64,000 bases of DNA from Prado023 sp963700475. GTDB taxonomy: Bacteria > Actinomycetota > Actinomycetes > S36-B12 > CAIYMF01. The stretch spans positions 62,001 to 126,000 of the forward strand of contig CAVOXR010000005.1 of assembly GCA_963700475.1 (NCBI GenBank), read 5' to 3'. A model generated the notes under the pieces. The model saw only the letters and a program-made list of their open reading frames with translations. It was not told where the DNA came from and did not search any database. Numbering within the stretch: the stretch's first letter is position 1; each line of letters starts with the position of its first letter. Both the position numbers and the translations under genes were made by a program. Of this stretch, positions 34,878 to 44,589 are shown one piece after another.

Positions 34878-35229
34878 GCCTCGATCATCCACCTTCGGTC
34901 GAGGCCACTCGACGCCGGTGGGTGCGTCACGGCCCATGCCGGCTCGCCCCCCGCCGAGCTCGGGCGGGGCCGCCATAGGGACTTTGTCCTCTTGCGCGCC
35001 ACCAGGGCCGACGCAAGGGTGGAGGCGGGACTCGGTCCTGCGCTCTGATGGGGGATGGCGATCATGCCGACCGCGATGCGCGACCTCGGTCCGGTTGACG
35101 CTGCTCAGCGCCGCGTCCAGCCGGCCGGCGCAGGTGCATGCCCGGTTCTCCTCCTGGCTCTCCCGCCAGTCCTCTTTGTGCGCTCGGGCCCCCATGAGCG
35201 CATTCGGCCGATCGGAAGTGAGGTGTGAC
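34878..35229. other. Intergenic region, no features seen
   Basis: About 350 bp between divergent genes. Open frames exist on both strands but none shows protein-like composition or an RBS. Promoters for both neighbours must lie here; I could not pick out convincing boxes. Confidence 0.4.
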
Positions 35230-36267
35230 ATGGGCAGACTCGTCGCTGCGTTGGCGACTTTGGCGTGCATGATCGGACTCACGGTGGCACCGGCTCCACC
35301 CGCTGCCGCGGACTCCCCGACGGTGGGGGCACCCGGCTGGTCAGTCACCCTGACCTTCCCGGACCTCCAGTGGTCGTCGGAGGCATGCCAGTACCTGCCG
35401 GTGACCGCAGTGGTCACGGGAACCGGGATCGAGTCCTGGACCTTCGGCGGCTTCGTGGTGAAGCGTCAGGGCGAGGCTGAGGGCGATGACGATGGTGATG
35501 GGAGCGGCGGTTGGTACATCGACTACGACACCAAGATCAGCCAAGGGGTGGGGACCTTCGACTTCCGTCACGCCGTGGTGCTGTGCCCGGAGAGCGATTC
35601 CAAGGGCGTGTACGACGTGATCGGAGAGGTGGGAGTCCGCATCACCGGAGCGACCGGATGGACGTGGGTGCCCTACCGGGCGGCGTTCACGGTGTCGGGC
35701 ATCCCGACCACGACGAGCCTCGACGCGATCGCGCCTGCTGGGCCCGACTTTGTCTTCGCGGGCAAGGTGGTGGCCTCACCCGCGGCGACGGCGACCTTCC
35801 GCAGCTGCGGGGGATGGCTCATCGTCGAGGGCTCCGTCGGTGGCGACTGGGAGGAGGTCGGCGGCACTGACGTGGGTCTGGACGGTTCGTTCGCAGCGAC
35901 GGTCCCGACCTACCGTCTGACCGGAACGCAGTACCGAGCGAGGTTCTACGGCAGTTCGATCTGCGCAGGCTCGACGAGCGCGGAGCTGGCGCTCCCAGTC
36001 CGCCTGCCGACGGTCAACGTCACCAGGGTGGCCAAGCAGTCGAAGCTCGTCGTGGACATCGACCCCACCATGGGGCGGAAGTCCTGGGTGTTCCAGGTGC
36101 AGCGCCGGGGCGACGACGATGTCTGGCGGGACCTGGGGAAGTATCGGACGCAGGGGAAGCGTGAGACCCGCACCATCAACCCGCGCAAGGGTTTCTACCG
36201 GGTCCATGTGCTGCCGCGGTTCGGGTTCGCCGAGACCTTCTCCGACTCCATCTACATCGAGAGGTGA
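35230..36267 (+). CDS. Secreted protein with immunoglobulin-like beta domains
   Basis: A 345-residue exported protein. The signal peptide (LVAALATLACMIGLTVAPAP, then AAADS) suggests cleavage near residue 28. The rest is beta-rich: an N-terminal domain with two Cys (C52 and C119), then FTVSGIPTTTSLDAIAPAGP opening Ig-like modules with further paired Cys, and a final domain with VFQVQRRGDDDVWRDLG. An acidic DDDGDGSGG loop could bind Ca. No catalytic motif; an adhesin or surface-binding role is possible. ATG 35230 has GAGGTG upstream. Confidence 0.7.
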   Translation: MGRLVAALATLACMIGLTVAPAPPAAADSPTVGAPGWSVTLTFPDLQWSSEACQYLPVTAVVTGTGIESWTFGGFVVKRQGEAEGDDDGDGSGGWYIDYDTKISQGVGTFDFRHAVVLCPESDSKGVYDVIGEVGVRITGATGWTWVPYRAAFTVSGIPTTTSLDAIAPAGPDFVFAGKVVASPAATATFRSCGGWLIVEGSVGGDWEEVGGTDVGLDGSFAATVPTYRLTGTQYRARFYGSSICAGSTSAELALPVRLPTVNVTRVAKQSKLVVDIDPTMGRKSWVFQVQRRGDDDVWRDLGKYRTQGKRETRTINPRKGFYRVHVLPRFGFAETFSDSIYIER

Positions 36268-36336
36268 CCACCAGCCCGTATCCGCAGCCCTCGCCTGAGG
36301 GGTGGTACTCAGCCTGCCGGGCCTAACGTTGGGCTC

Positions 36337-36840
36337 ATGACCGAGTTCACCCCGCAGATGGCGACCGACTTCGTCCACCAGGCGGTACCCGCGATCGGCC
36401 GCCTGGGGGTGGTCGTCGAGGCGATCTCCCCCGGGGCCGTCGACCTGCGGGTACCGATCGCGGGCAACGCCAACCACATGGGGACCATGTACGCCGGTGC
36501 CCTGTTCGCCCTGGCCGAGCTACCGGGCGGGCTGATCCCGTTGGCCGTCCTCGAGCCCGGCCGGTACACGCCGATCGTGACGGCGCTGGAGATCACGTTC
36601 CTCGCCGCCGCGCGCACCGACGTCACCCTCTCGGCGCGGATGGATCCGCAGGATGTGCAAGCGCTGGCGGCGCAGGTCGATGCCGAGGGCCAGGCCGACT
36701 TCACCCTCGACCTGGTCGGGCGGGACGCAAACGGCCGGACCGTGATCACGCAGTACGGGCCACTACCAGCTGCGGCCCAATCGGGGCTGACGGAGGACTC
36801 AGGATCCGGCAGCCCGCTCGGCCCGCTCCTGCGCACATGA
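36337..36840 (+). CDS. Hot-dog fold thioesterase (YiiD/PaaI-like)
   Basis: A 167-residue single hot-dog domain. GNANHMGTMYAGALFALAEL is the central helix motif of the YiiD-C/DUF4442 thioesterase group, followed by the strand PIVTALEITFLAAARTDVTL. It probably hydrolyses an acyl-CoA or related thioester. The last 42 bases overlap the end of the convergent DUF309 gene, so about 14 codons are read on both strands. Confidence 0.8.
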   Translation: MTEFTPQMATDFVHQAVPAIGRLGVVVEAISPGAVDLRVPIAGNANHMGTMYAGALFALAELPGGLIPLAVLEPGRYTPIVTALEITFLAAARTDVTLSARMDPQDVQALAAQVDAEGQADFTLDLVGRDANGRTVITQYGPLPAAAQSGLTEDSGSGSPLGPLLRT

Positions 36841-37233
36841 GATGAGCGAGGCCAGGTCCAGGCCGTAGCGCGGTCCGTCGCCGGCGTCGTAGTCCTCGAG
36901 GTTGCCGGCACCCCGTTCGAACAGGGTGACCGCGCCGGTGGGGTTGCCGCGGGCCTCATGCGTCAGGCCCACGCACACCTGGGCCAGGCCCTGCCAGAGG
37001 GCGCGCTCCGCCTCCGGGCCCGCCTTCCAGCGGGCCTCGAGGACCTCGTGGGCGGAGAAGGGCCTGCCCTCCCGGACGAGCTCACGGGCCCGGTCGAGGG
37101 TCTCCTCCGGTGGCAGGGCCCCCTCGGGGACCGGCTCGACCCCCGTCGATCCGTAGGGCAGTGGGCGGCCGAGTTCGTCACGCGGACGCTCCTGACGGGG
37201 GCGGCCGGCGGCATCCCGGTCCCGATCGGTCAC
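36799..37233 (-). CDS. DUF309 domain protein
   Basis: A 144-residue helical protein with the DUF309 signature FSAHEVLEARWKAG and ALWQGLAQVCVGLTHEARGN. The N-terminal 35 residues are charged and likely disordered. Its GTG at 37233 overlaps the stop of the PLP decarboxylase gene as GTGA, so translation of the two is coupled. Its 3' end overlaps the convergent thioesterase gene. Confidence 0.85.
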   Translation of the reverse strand: MTDRDRDAAGRPRQERPRDELGRPLPYGSTGVEPVPEGALPPEETLDRARELVREGRPFSAHEVLEARWKAGPEAERALWQGLAQVCVGLTHEARGNPTGAVTLFERGAGNLEDYDAGDGPRYGLDLASLISCAQERAERAAGS

Positions 37234-38588
37234 CGCAGCGAGTCCAGTGCTTCGAGCACCCGGTCAGGGCGCGTCTCCGGGTTGACGAACGCCAGGCGCA
37301 GGACGGTCTCCCCTCGCCACATCGTCGGCACGCAGAAGATCGTCCCCTCCAGGGCCGCTCGCCGCGACCAGGACTGGTAGTCCTCGGGTTCCCATCCGGG
37401 GCGCTGGAACAGCAGGACGGACAGCTCCGGGGCTTGGACGAGTCGGAGGTGGTCGCTGGCATCGATGCCGTCGGCCACCTCCCGGGCGATGGCCAGGGTC
37501 CGCTCGATGGCCTGGCTGTATCGGTCGGTGCCGTGGACGGCGAGCGAGAACCAGAACGGCAGCCCACGCGCCCGTCGGGTCAGGTGGGTCGCCAGGTCCG
37601 CGGGGTTCCATTCCTCGCGGTCGATGTGGTCCAGGTAGCTGGCCTTCTGCGAGTGCGCGGCGCGCGCGGTCTGCGGCTCGCGGTAGAGCAGGGCGCAGCA
37701 GTCGTACGGCGCGAACAGCCACTTGTGCGGATCGACGATGAAGCTGTTCGCGCGCTCGATGCCGGCGAACCGGTGGCGGACGCTGGGCGCAGCCAGAGCG
37801 GCACCTCCATACGCGCCGTCGACGTGCATCCAGACGTCGAACTCGTCGCACGCATCGCCGACGTCGGCCAGGTCGTCGACGATCCCGGCGTTCGTGGTGC
37901 CGGCCGAGGCGACCACCGCGAACACATTCGGGTTTGCCGCGAGGACCTCGCGGAGGGCCACCCCGGACATGTGCCCCTCGGGGGTCTGCGGCACCTCGAC
38001 GACCGCAACGTCCAGAGCCCGAGCCGCACCGCGGATCGAGGAGTGCGCATCCGACGTGCAGGCCAGCGCCCACCCGGCGTCCGGTCGGTGGCCGCGGCGG
38101 GCCAGCATGGTCTCGCGGGCGGTCACCAGCGCTGACAGGTTGCCCATCGTGCCGCCGGACACGAACGTGCCACCGGCGGTCTCGGGCCACCCCAGCAAGG
38201 CGACCAACCACGCCAAGGCCTCGTTCTCGGCGTGGATCGCACCAGCTCCGGCCTCCCACATGCCCGCGAAGATGTTCGCCGCACTCGTCGCGAGGTCGAA
38301 GGCGACTGCCGCGCGCGTCGGGGCGGCGGGGATGTAGGCGAGGTTCAGCGGATCGTCCTGGGCGCGGGTCGCGGGGACGAGCACGCGATCGAAGACACCC
38401 AGAGCCGCTTCCCAGCCGATCCCCTCGGGCGTCACCGCGTGCCCGGCCGCCGCTGTCAGCTCAGAGGCTGGGCGTGCTGTGGTCTTCGGGTCGCTGGCAT
38501 GCGCGACCCGGTCGGCCACCCAGCGCAGGACCCCGTCGACGGCAGGGCGCTCGTCGCCCCAGAACGGAGCATCGGTGTCGGGTGTCAT
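37230..38588 (-). CDS. PLP-dependent decarboxylase (aromatic amino acid decarboxylase group)
   Basis: A 452-residue group II decarboxylase. The PLP lysine is in FIVDPHKWLFAPYDC, the PLP-nitrogen Asp in WMHVDGAYGGAAL, and the ring-stacking His in CTSDAHSSIRGAARAL. The protein removes CO2 from an amino acid, most likely aromatic; substrate-specific residues cannot be assigned from sequence alone. ATG at 38588 is chosen as it directly precedes the conserved PFWGDERPAVDGVLRWVADR. Coupled to DUF309 downstream; only four bases separate it from the upstream GH3 gene's stop, suggesting one transcript. Confidence 0.9.
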   Translation of the reverse strand: MTPDTDAPFWGDERPAVDGVLRWVADRVAHASDPKTTARPASELTAAAGHAVTPEGIGWEAALGVFDRVLVPATRAQDDPLNLAYIPAAPTRAAVAFDLATSAANIFAGMWEAGAGAIHAENEALAWLVALLGWPETAGGTFVSGGTMGNLSALVTARETMLARRGHRPDAGWALACTSDAHSSIRGAARALDVAVVEVPQTPEGHMSGVALREVLAANPNVFAVVASAGTTNAGIVDDLADVGDACDEFDVWMHVDGAYGGAALAAPSVRHRFAGIERANSFIVDPHKWLFAPYDCCALLYREPQTARAAHSQKASYLDHIDREEWNPADLATHLTRRARGLPFWFSLAVHGTDRYSQAIERTLAIAREVADGIDASDHLRLVQAPELSVLLFQRPGWEPEDYQSWSRRAALEGTIFCVPTMWRGETVLRLAFVNPETRPDRVLEALDSLR

Positions 38589-38592
38589 GGCC

Positions 38593-41035
38593 TCATTCTC
38601 GCCGGTCCCCGGGGCCCGTCGTCCCCGAGTGGTGGCGTCCAGGTCGCAGGACTCCGCGAAGGTCGCCGTTGAGCGTGGCGATGATCCTGTCGAGGGCGGT
38701 GAACCCCAGAGCGGGGGACATCGTGGCGAACGACCGAAGGGGCAGTCCCTCCAGCACCGCCTCGAGCATGTCGTCCATGTTCCCGGTCTGGTTGTCGGCG
38801 AACTTGCGCTGGATCCCCCAGCGCATCGCGGCCACGAGTCGCCGCCCGAGCCGACTGGTCTCCAGGTCGACCGCGGTGGAGGTACGGGTGAACGGGCGCT
38901 GGCTCGCTGGGACGGGGATGGGCCGACCCAGGAGGGCCGCGAACTCCGCATCGGTGGCGACCGGCCCCGCAGGGGCAGGCACGGGCGCGAGGACGTCCTC
39001 GGTGTCGATGTGGACCGTGATGCTGCCGCGCAGGTCTGTTGAGGAGGAGCCGACGAGGATCTCGTACTCGCCTGCCTCGACGAGCCAGTCGTTGGCCGCC
39101 ACGTCCCAGACCGTGAACGAGCGCCGGTCCAGGGCCACTTCGGCACGCGCTGTCTGCCCGGGCTCCAGCCGCACCTTCGCGAACCCGGCGAGCTCCTTGG
39201 CTGGCCGGGGAAGGCTGGACTCGACATCGCGGACGTAGACCTGCACGACCTCGCTGCCAGTTCTGGCGCCGGTGTTGGTGACATCCACGGAGACCATCAG
39301 GTCGGTGCCGCTGCCTCTGACCTCCGGAGCGCCGTAGGCGAACGTCGTGTAGGTCAGGCCGTGGCCGAAGGGGAACCGCGCAGGGACGTCGTTGGTGTCG
39401 TGGAACCGGTAGCCGACATTGAACGTCTCGCGGTACTCCACCTGGCGCGGGTGGCCCGGGAAGTTGCGGTCCGAGGGGAGCTGCGTGACGGCGAACGGGA
39501 TGCTCTCGGCCAGTCGACCACCGGGCTCGTCCGACCCCAGCAGCACGTCGGCCAGCGCCGCGCCTCCTGCCTGTCCGCCCAGGTAGGCCTCGATCAGGGC
39601 AGCAGGACGGTCGGCCCACGGGACGTCCACCGTGCCGCCGTTGACCAGCACCACGGCGGTTCGAGGGTTGGCTGCGAGCACGACCTCGGCCACCTGGTCC
39701 ATGCCTGCGGGCATGCCCCACTCGGCGCGATCCTTCGCCTCGGTCTCCAGCCGCGCCGGCAGCCCGACGACCATCACGACCCGGTCCGCGGAGCGGGCGA
39801 CCGCGGCGGCCTCGGCCATCAGCGCCGGGGTGGTGTCCCCGGTGACCCCGTCGTACCCGGCGGCGTAGCGGATCTCCGCCCGGCCGGCGGTCTGCTGGGT
39901 GAGCGCGTCGAGCAGGGCGTCGACCCGGGTGGGGTTCACCTTCGAGCTGCCCGCCCCCTGGTAGCGCGGGTCCACGGCGAACGCCCCGATGACGGCGATC
40001 GTGCCCTCGGCTGGCAGGGGCAGCAGCCCGTCGTTGGTCAGCAGGACCGTGCCCGCGGCGGCCGCGCGGCGGGCCAGGGCGTGGTGGGAGTCGAAGTCCG
40101 GGATCGTGGCCGGGGTGGCATCCCGGAGGTCCTGCCAGCGCAGGGCGAGCTCCACCAGACGCGTCGCAGATCGGTCCACGTCAGCCTCGGCCAGCCTCCC
40201 GTCGCCGACGGCCTCGGCGATGTCCGCGTCGAACGCTCCCGCCCCGCCGGGCATCTCGAGGTCCATCCCGACACGCAGGCCCGCGACGTGGTCGTTGGTG
40301 CCGCCCCAGTCGGACATCACCAGGCCGTCGAAGCCCCATTCGCCGCGCAGCACATCGCGCAGCAGGTGCTCATGGTCGGAGGCGAACTGCCCGTTCACCT
40401 GGTTGTACGAGGTCATCAGGGTGGCCGGGTCGGAGGTCTCGACCACGATCTCGAAGCCGCGCAGGTACAGCTCGCGCATAGTGCGCTCGTCGATGATCGT
40501 GTCGATCACCATCCGCGCGGTCTCCTGGTTGTTCGCGGCGTAGTGCTTCGGACAGGCGGCCACGCCCTCGGACTGGATGCCGCGAACCAGCGCCGCGGCC
40601 AACATGCCGGACAGGTACGGGTCCTCGGAGAAGTACTCGAAGTTGCGTCCGCAGCGCGGGTGCCGCTTGAGGTTCAGCCCAGGGCCCAGAAGCACGGCCA
40701 CGTCCTCCGCGCGGGCCTCGCGGCCCAGTGCGGCTCCGACCTCCTCGAGCAGTGCGGGGTCCCAGGTGCAGGCGAGAGCTGCCGCCACCGGGAAGCACGT
40801 CGCCGGCACGGAGTCGTTGAGCCCGACGTGATCGGCGTCGCCGGCCTGCTTGCGCAGCCCGTGCGGCCCGTCGGTGAGCATCAGCGACGGGACGATTCCC
40901 TCGACCGCCTCGGTGTTCCAGAAGTCGCGGCCACTCAACAGCCGGATTCGATCGGCCAGCGGCAGGCCGGCAACGATCGCCTCGGCACGTTCCCGCAGGG
41001 TGCGAGGCGGGGGGCTCTGCTGCTGTGTTCGACAT
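38593..41035 (-). pseudogene. Glycoside hydrolase family 3 beta-glucosidase, one frameshift near the start
   Basis: An 813-residue GH3 enzyme after repair. Nucleophile Asp is in GLVMSDWGGTND; substrate-binding residues lie in CPKHYAANNQETAR and RHPRCGRNFEYFSEDPYLSG. The (alpha/beta)6 sandwich and a fibronectin-like C-terminal domain follow, and the last 100 residues add a helical tail. The first 14 codons are in another frame. Dropping one G from the six-base run at 41009-41014 gives MSNTAAEPPPRTLRERAEAI joined to the body. No signal peptide, so it acts inside the cell on imported glucosides. Confidence 0.87.
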
Positions 41036-41128
41036 GACCTGCATCATGCCCGTGCGCGAGTTCCGGGGTCCATGCGAGGTCCCGAGCGAGGCATCGTCCG
41101 TGCGAAGCGGCGGGATCCCCGCCCGGCG

Positions 41129-42358
41129 TCAGGCTCGTGTGCCGGGCGCCATCCCGCCCTCCGAGGCGGGCAGCGGCGCCGCGGCCTGGCTCAGGACCAG
41201 GCTCAGGACCAACGGGATCGCGATGGTCAGCAGCGCCATCTGGTAGCCGACGTGGTCGGCGAGCATGCCCAGCACCGGTGGCCCGGCGAGGAAGGCGAGG
41301 TAGCCGATCGAGGACACCACCGAGACGCGGGCGGCCGAACGGGCCGGATCGTCCGAGGCAGCGCTCATCCCGACGGGGAAGCCCAACGCGGCGCCGAATC
41401 CCCACAGCACGATCGCGACGACCGCGATCGGCAGCGACGGTGCGAAGGCGAAGACGACCAGGCCCACGAGCGCGAGGCCCGCGCACAGGCGCAGGACCGG
41501 CACCCGGCCGAAGTGGTCGAGGAGGCGGGTTCCGGCGAAGCGCATGACGGTCATCGAGGCCACGAAGATGCCGAAGGCGGTCGCACCCACGGCGTCGGAG
41601 GTGGTGAAGCCGTCGACCACGGACAGCGCAAGCCAGTCGTTGGCGCTGCCCTCAGTCAGAGCAGCCGCCAGCACCATCAGGCCGATCATGAGCGTGCGCG
41701 GCTCGGTCCACGCGGCAAGGGCACGGCGACCCGTGCTGGGTGCATTGGGCTCGTGCGGATCCGCCGCCGTCATCGCGCCGTCGGGCAGGTAGAGCGCAGT
41801 GAGTCCGAGCACCACCATGAAAGCCGCCGTGACCAGGGCGGTGATGTGCCACGTCACGGACACACCGGCCACGGCGGCCAGGGCGCCGGTCGCTGCCCCC
41901 GCAACCGCGCCCAGGGAGAACCCGGCATGGAACCGGGGCATGATCGCCCGACCCAGATCGTGCTCCACGACCGTTCCCTGCAGGTTCATCGAGACATCCC
42001 AGGCAGCGATGCCCATGGTGGCCAGGAACAGGGCCGCAGCCACCACAGGGGTCCACCCGGCGCCGACTGCCAGGGCGGCGATGGTGTACCCCGTGACGCT
42101 GAGCAGGGTTGCCAGGCGTGTGGTGAGTCGGGTGCCGATCCGGTGCACCACGGATCCGGTCAGTGGGAGAGCCACGATGGACCCGGCTGACCCCACGAGC
42201 AGTACGAGGCCGATCTGCCCCGGGGTCAGCCCGAGTGCGTCACGGATGGCGGGGAGTCGACTCATCCATGAGGCGAAGACGAACCCGTTGATGGCGAAGA
42301 CGCCGAACACGGCCAACGAGGCCGTGCGCGCCGGTCGTGTCGCGGTCGCGTTACTCAC
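41129..42358 (-). CDS. MFS transporter (YbjJ-like)
   Basis: A 409-residue, 12-helix major facilitator. The first helix region (FAINGFVFASWMSRLPAIRD) and GIAAWDVSMNLQGTVVEHDL resemble the YbjJ-like branch. Loop 2-3 carries HRIGTRLTTRLA. Substrate unknown; probably drug or metabolite efflux. ATG 42358 overlaps the end of the MarR gene by eight bases, so both are expressed together and the pump is likely the regulator's target. Confidence 0.87.
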   Translation of the reverse strand: MSNATATRPARTASLAVFGVFAINGFVFASWMSRLPAIRDALGLTPGQIGLVLLVGSAGSIVALPLTGSVVHRIGTRLTTRLATLLSVTGYTIAALAVGAGWTPVVAAALFLATMGIAAWDVSMNLQGTVVEHDLGRAIMPRFHAGFSLGAVAGAATGALAAVAGVSVTWHITALVTAAFMVVLGLTALYLPDGAMTAADPHEPNAPSTGRRALAAWTEPRTLMIGLMVLAAALTEGSANDWLALSVVDGFTTSDAVGATAFGIFVASMTVMRFAGTRLLDHFGRVPVLRLCAGLALVGLVVFAFAPSLPIAVVAIVLWGFGAALGFPVGMSAASDDPARSAARVSVVSSIGYLAFLAGPPVLGMLADHVGYQMALLTIAIPLVLSLVLSQAAAPLPASEGGMAPGTRA

Positions 42359-42836
42359 GGCGTTGGAGTGAGGCGACCAGCCCCTTCGCGTCGACCTTCT
42401 GCAGGATCGCGTCGGCGATCGCCGCCAACTCGTGGACCTGCTCGCGGGTCAGGACGTCGATGACGTTGCTGCGCACGTTCTCCACGTGTCCCGGGGCTGT
42501 GGCCACCACCTTGTCCCAGCCGGGCTCGGTGAGGCGGGCGTTCGTGGCCCGGCCGTCCCCCGGGCAGGGGAACCTCTCGACCAGTCCGCGTTCCTCCAGC
42601 CGGCTGATCACGTGCGAGAGCCGGGGGAGCGTCGCGTTCGTCCGTGCGGCGAGGGCGGACATCCGCAGGGTGCGCTCCGGGGCCTCCGACAGCATCGCCA
42701 GGACGAAGTACTCGAAGTGGGTGAGGTCGGCGTCGCGGCGCAGCTGGGAGTCAAGGACGCCCGGGAGCAGCTCGAGCACCGCGGCCAGACGGATCCACGC
42801 CGCCATCTCATCGTCGTCCAACCAGCGGGTGCTCAT
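42351..42836 (-). CDS. MarR-family regulator of the MFS pump
   Basis: A 161-residue winged-HTH repressor. FEYFVLAMLSEAPERTLRMS leads into the recognition helix NATLPRLSHVISRLEERGLV, with the wing PGDGRATNARLTEPG. It overlaps the MFS gene downstream and is divergent from the reductase-like gene at 42928. Two TAGTTG-N6-CAA elements sit between, so it probably controls both directions in response to a small molecule. Confidence 0.88.
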   Translation of the reverse strand: MSTRWLDDDEMAAWIRLAAVLELLPGVLDSQLRRDADLTHFEYFVLAMLSEAPERTLRMSALAARTNATLPRLSHVISRLEERGLVERFPCPGDGRATNARLTEPGWDKVVATAPGHVENVRSNVIDVLTREQVHELAAIADAILQKVDAKGLVASLQRRE

Positions 42837-42853
42837 GGGAACATCCTAGCAAT

Positions 42854-42902
42854 TAGTTGACACTACAACCAAGCCCGTGTAGGTTCTTAGTTGTACCTGC
42901 AA
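42854..42902. promoter_or_regulatory. Two TAGTTG-N6-CAA elements, predicted MarR operators
   Basis: TAGTTGACACTACAA (42854-42868) and TAGTTGTACCTGCAA (42888-42902) share both half-sites, an imperfect inverted repeat, with starts 34 bp apart. The surrounding 60 bp is AT-richer than the rest of the window. They cover the divergent promoter region of the MarR/MFS pair and the dinucleotide-binding gene. Confidence 0.5.
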
Positions 42903-42927
42903 GTAAATCCCTCTCCAAGGAGCTCAC

Positions 42928-43503
42928 ATGTCACACGTCACCATCATCGGAACCGGAAACATGGGCCAGGCCATCGCAGGAGTCGTCACCGCTGGCGGGA
43001 ACACCGTGCAGCTGCTCGGCGTCGCCGACGCGGCCACCCCCGTCACTGGCGAGATCGTCATCCTGGCGGTGCCCTACCCGGCCGTCTCCGACGTGCTGGC
43101 GACCCGCGGGGACAGCCTCGCGGGCCGGGTCGTCGTCGACATCACCAACCCGCTGGACTTCCAGACGTTCGACTCCCTGACCGTGGGCGCCGACAGCTCG
43201 GCAACCGCCGAGATCGCGGCCGCACTGCCCGACTCCAGGGTCCTCAAGGCGTTCAACACCACCTTCGCTGCGACTATCGCGTCGCGTGAGGTCGGACCCG
43301 TTTCCACGACCGTGCTCATCGCTGGCGACGACGCCGAGGCGAAGGCGTGGCTGGCTGAGGTCGTCACTGCGGGTGGCCTGCGCGCCATCGACGCCGGCTC
43401 GCTGCGCCGGGCGCGTGAGCTCGAGGCCATGGGCTTCATGCAGATCACCCTTGCTGCCGCGGACAAGATCTCGTGGGCCGGCGGGTTCGGGATCGCCGCC
43501 TGA
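42928..43503 (+). CDS. NADPH-dependent F420 reductase-like dinucleotide-binding protein
   Basis: A 191-residue Rossmann protein of the F420-dependent NADP oxidoreductase fold: HVTIIGTGNMGQAIAGVV at the start, EIVILAVPYPAVSDVL, VVVDITNPLD, then VLKAFNTTFAATIA and a C-terminal helix (LEAMGFMQITLAAADKISW). Shorter than true F420 reductases, so a general NAD(P)H oxidoreductase is as likely. AAGGAG precedes ATG 42928. Divergent from the MarR gene. Confidence 0.82.
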   Translation: MSHVTIIGTGNMGQAIAGVVTAGGNTVQLLGVADAATPVTGEIVILAVPYPAVSDVLATRGDSLAGRVVVDITNPLDFQTFDSLTVGADSSATAEIAAALPDSRVLKAFNTTFAATIASREVGPVSTTVLIAGDDAEAKAWLAEVVTAGGLRAIDAGSLRRARELEAMGFMQITLAAADKISWAGGFGIAA

Positions 43504-43517
43504 GCCGGAGCCGTTAC

Positions 43518-43553
43518 CTGACGACGTGGGTGCTCAGGCGCCCGCGTCGTCAG
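43518..43553. terminator. Bidirectional hairpin between convergent genes
   Basis: CTGACGACG (43518-43526) and CGTCGTCAG (43545-43553) pair exactly with an 18-base, GC-rich loop. It starts 15 bp past the dinucleotide-binding gene and covers the stop codon of the opposite gene. Confidence 0.45.
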
Positions 43554-44458
43554 TCCGCTGTGGCGCCGTGCAGTTGAACCTCGACGTAGGGGTCGGGGCG
43601 CAGCGCCCGGTCCGCCACGGCCCGCAGGATCCAGGTGAGGCTGAAGCGATCGGTCACCATGGAGGGAGCGGGAAGCCGGTCGGGGGCCTGCAGCCGGAAG
43701 GGCAGCGCGACCGGGGAGCGGGGATCGAGCTCGATGTGGTGCGCGATCGCCTGCCGGGCGACGACGGTGTCCCGCTCGCGGCCCTCGTTGGCGGGGTTGC
43801 GGGTCGGGTCGTTGCCCACCCAGGGCCCGCGGTGGACCTGCTCGCGGAGGAGGAGCTCGACGCGAACTCCCCGAGCCGACCCCGCACGTCGCGGTTCCAG
43901 TGCGAGCATGCCCATGACACTCGCGGCAGGCGCGAGCCGTCGGGACGACAGGGCGGCGAAGCGCAGGACCACCAGCCCCCGGTCGACGGTGGTGGGAGGC
44001 TCGTCGGCGACGGTGGCGAGGTCCTCCGCGCGGGAGAGAACGACGACCGGGCGGGTGTGCTCCTTGGGTGGCGACCCGATGACCTGCACGCGCGCGCGGA
44101 CCGCCCACTGGACCTGGACCAGCGCTGCAGCGACGGTGCCGGGCTCGTCGACGGGGACCTCCAGCGTGAACGGCAGCGTCTGGGTGCCCCCCGCCCGCAG
44201 CGGTCCCGAGCAGGGGATGCCCTGTGCGGCGAGGACCTCGGTGGTGCGTGTGGGAACACTCATCGCACCGCCGTAGAGGTTGCCCTGCCGGTAGACATAC
44301 GTGGTCGTCCTGATCAGGGCCACATCGCTACCGACAAGGTCGAGGTCGGCGCCAGCCTCGGCCAGCACCGTGCCTGTCAGGGTCGACCCCTGGGTGACCT
44401 CCTTGTGGGGGAGGTCGACCTGCAGGGCGATCTGGGCGTCCGTGGTGGGGATGAACAC
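43550..44458 (-). CDS. Arrestin/Spo0M-like beta protein of unknown function
   Basis: The start is decided by AAGGAG six bases before GTG 44458, giving 302 residues beginning VFIPTTDAQIALQVDLPHKE; the longer frame to a TTG at 44536 has no RBS. The beta-rich sequence (VTQGSTLTGTVLAEAGADLD, TLPFTLEVPVDEPGTVAAAL, WAVRARVQVIG) resembles arrestin-fold or Spo0M-like sporulation-control proteins: strand-rich with a repeat of the fold at residues 155-300. No catalytic residues. It is divergent from the K+ transporter operon and may share its control region. Confidence 0.5.
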   Translation of the reverse strand: MFIPTTDAQIALQVDLPHKEVTQGSTLTGTVLAEAGADLDLVGSDVALIRTTTYVYRQGNLYGGAMSVPTRTTEVLAAQGIPCSGPLRAGGTQTLPFTLEVPVDEPGTVAAALVQVQWAVRARVQVIGSPPKEHTRPVVVLSRAEDLATVADEPPTTVDRGLVVLRFAALSSRRLAPAASVMGMLALEPRRAGSARGVRVELLLREQVHRGPWVGNDPTRNPANEGRERDTVVARQAIAHHIELDPRSPVALPFRLQAPDRLPAPSMVTDRFSLTWILRAVADRALRPDPYVEVQLHGATAD

Positions 44459-44529
44459 GTCGGCTCCTTGCTGCTCGCCCCATGCTCTCGCGGATCCAGC
44501 CGCCCGCAACCGGGCGCCTTGATCCTGCG

Positions 44530-44549
44530 GCGTCAAGGCCGCGTCAAGG
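44530..44549 (+). promoter_or_regulatory. 11-bp-period direct repeat, predicted KdpE-like binding site
   Basis: GCGTCAAGG occurs at 44530-44538 and again at 44541-44549. A start-to-start distance of 11 bp is the spacing used by OmpR/PhoB-class response regulators, which bind head to tail. It lies 40-60 bp before the K+ permease start, whose operon encodes such a regulator. Confidence 0.5.
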
Positions 44550-44589
44550 ATGTCCGCGAGGAAGTCGGCTGCCGGGGCACGGTTGAACC

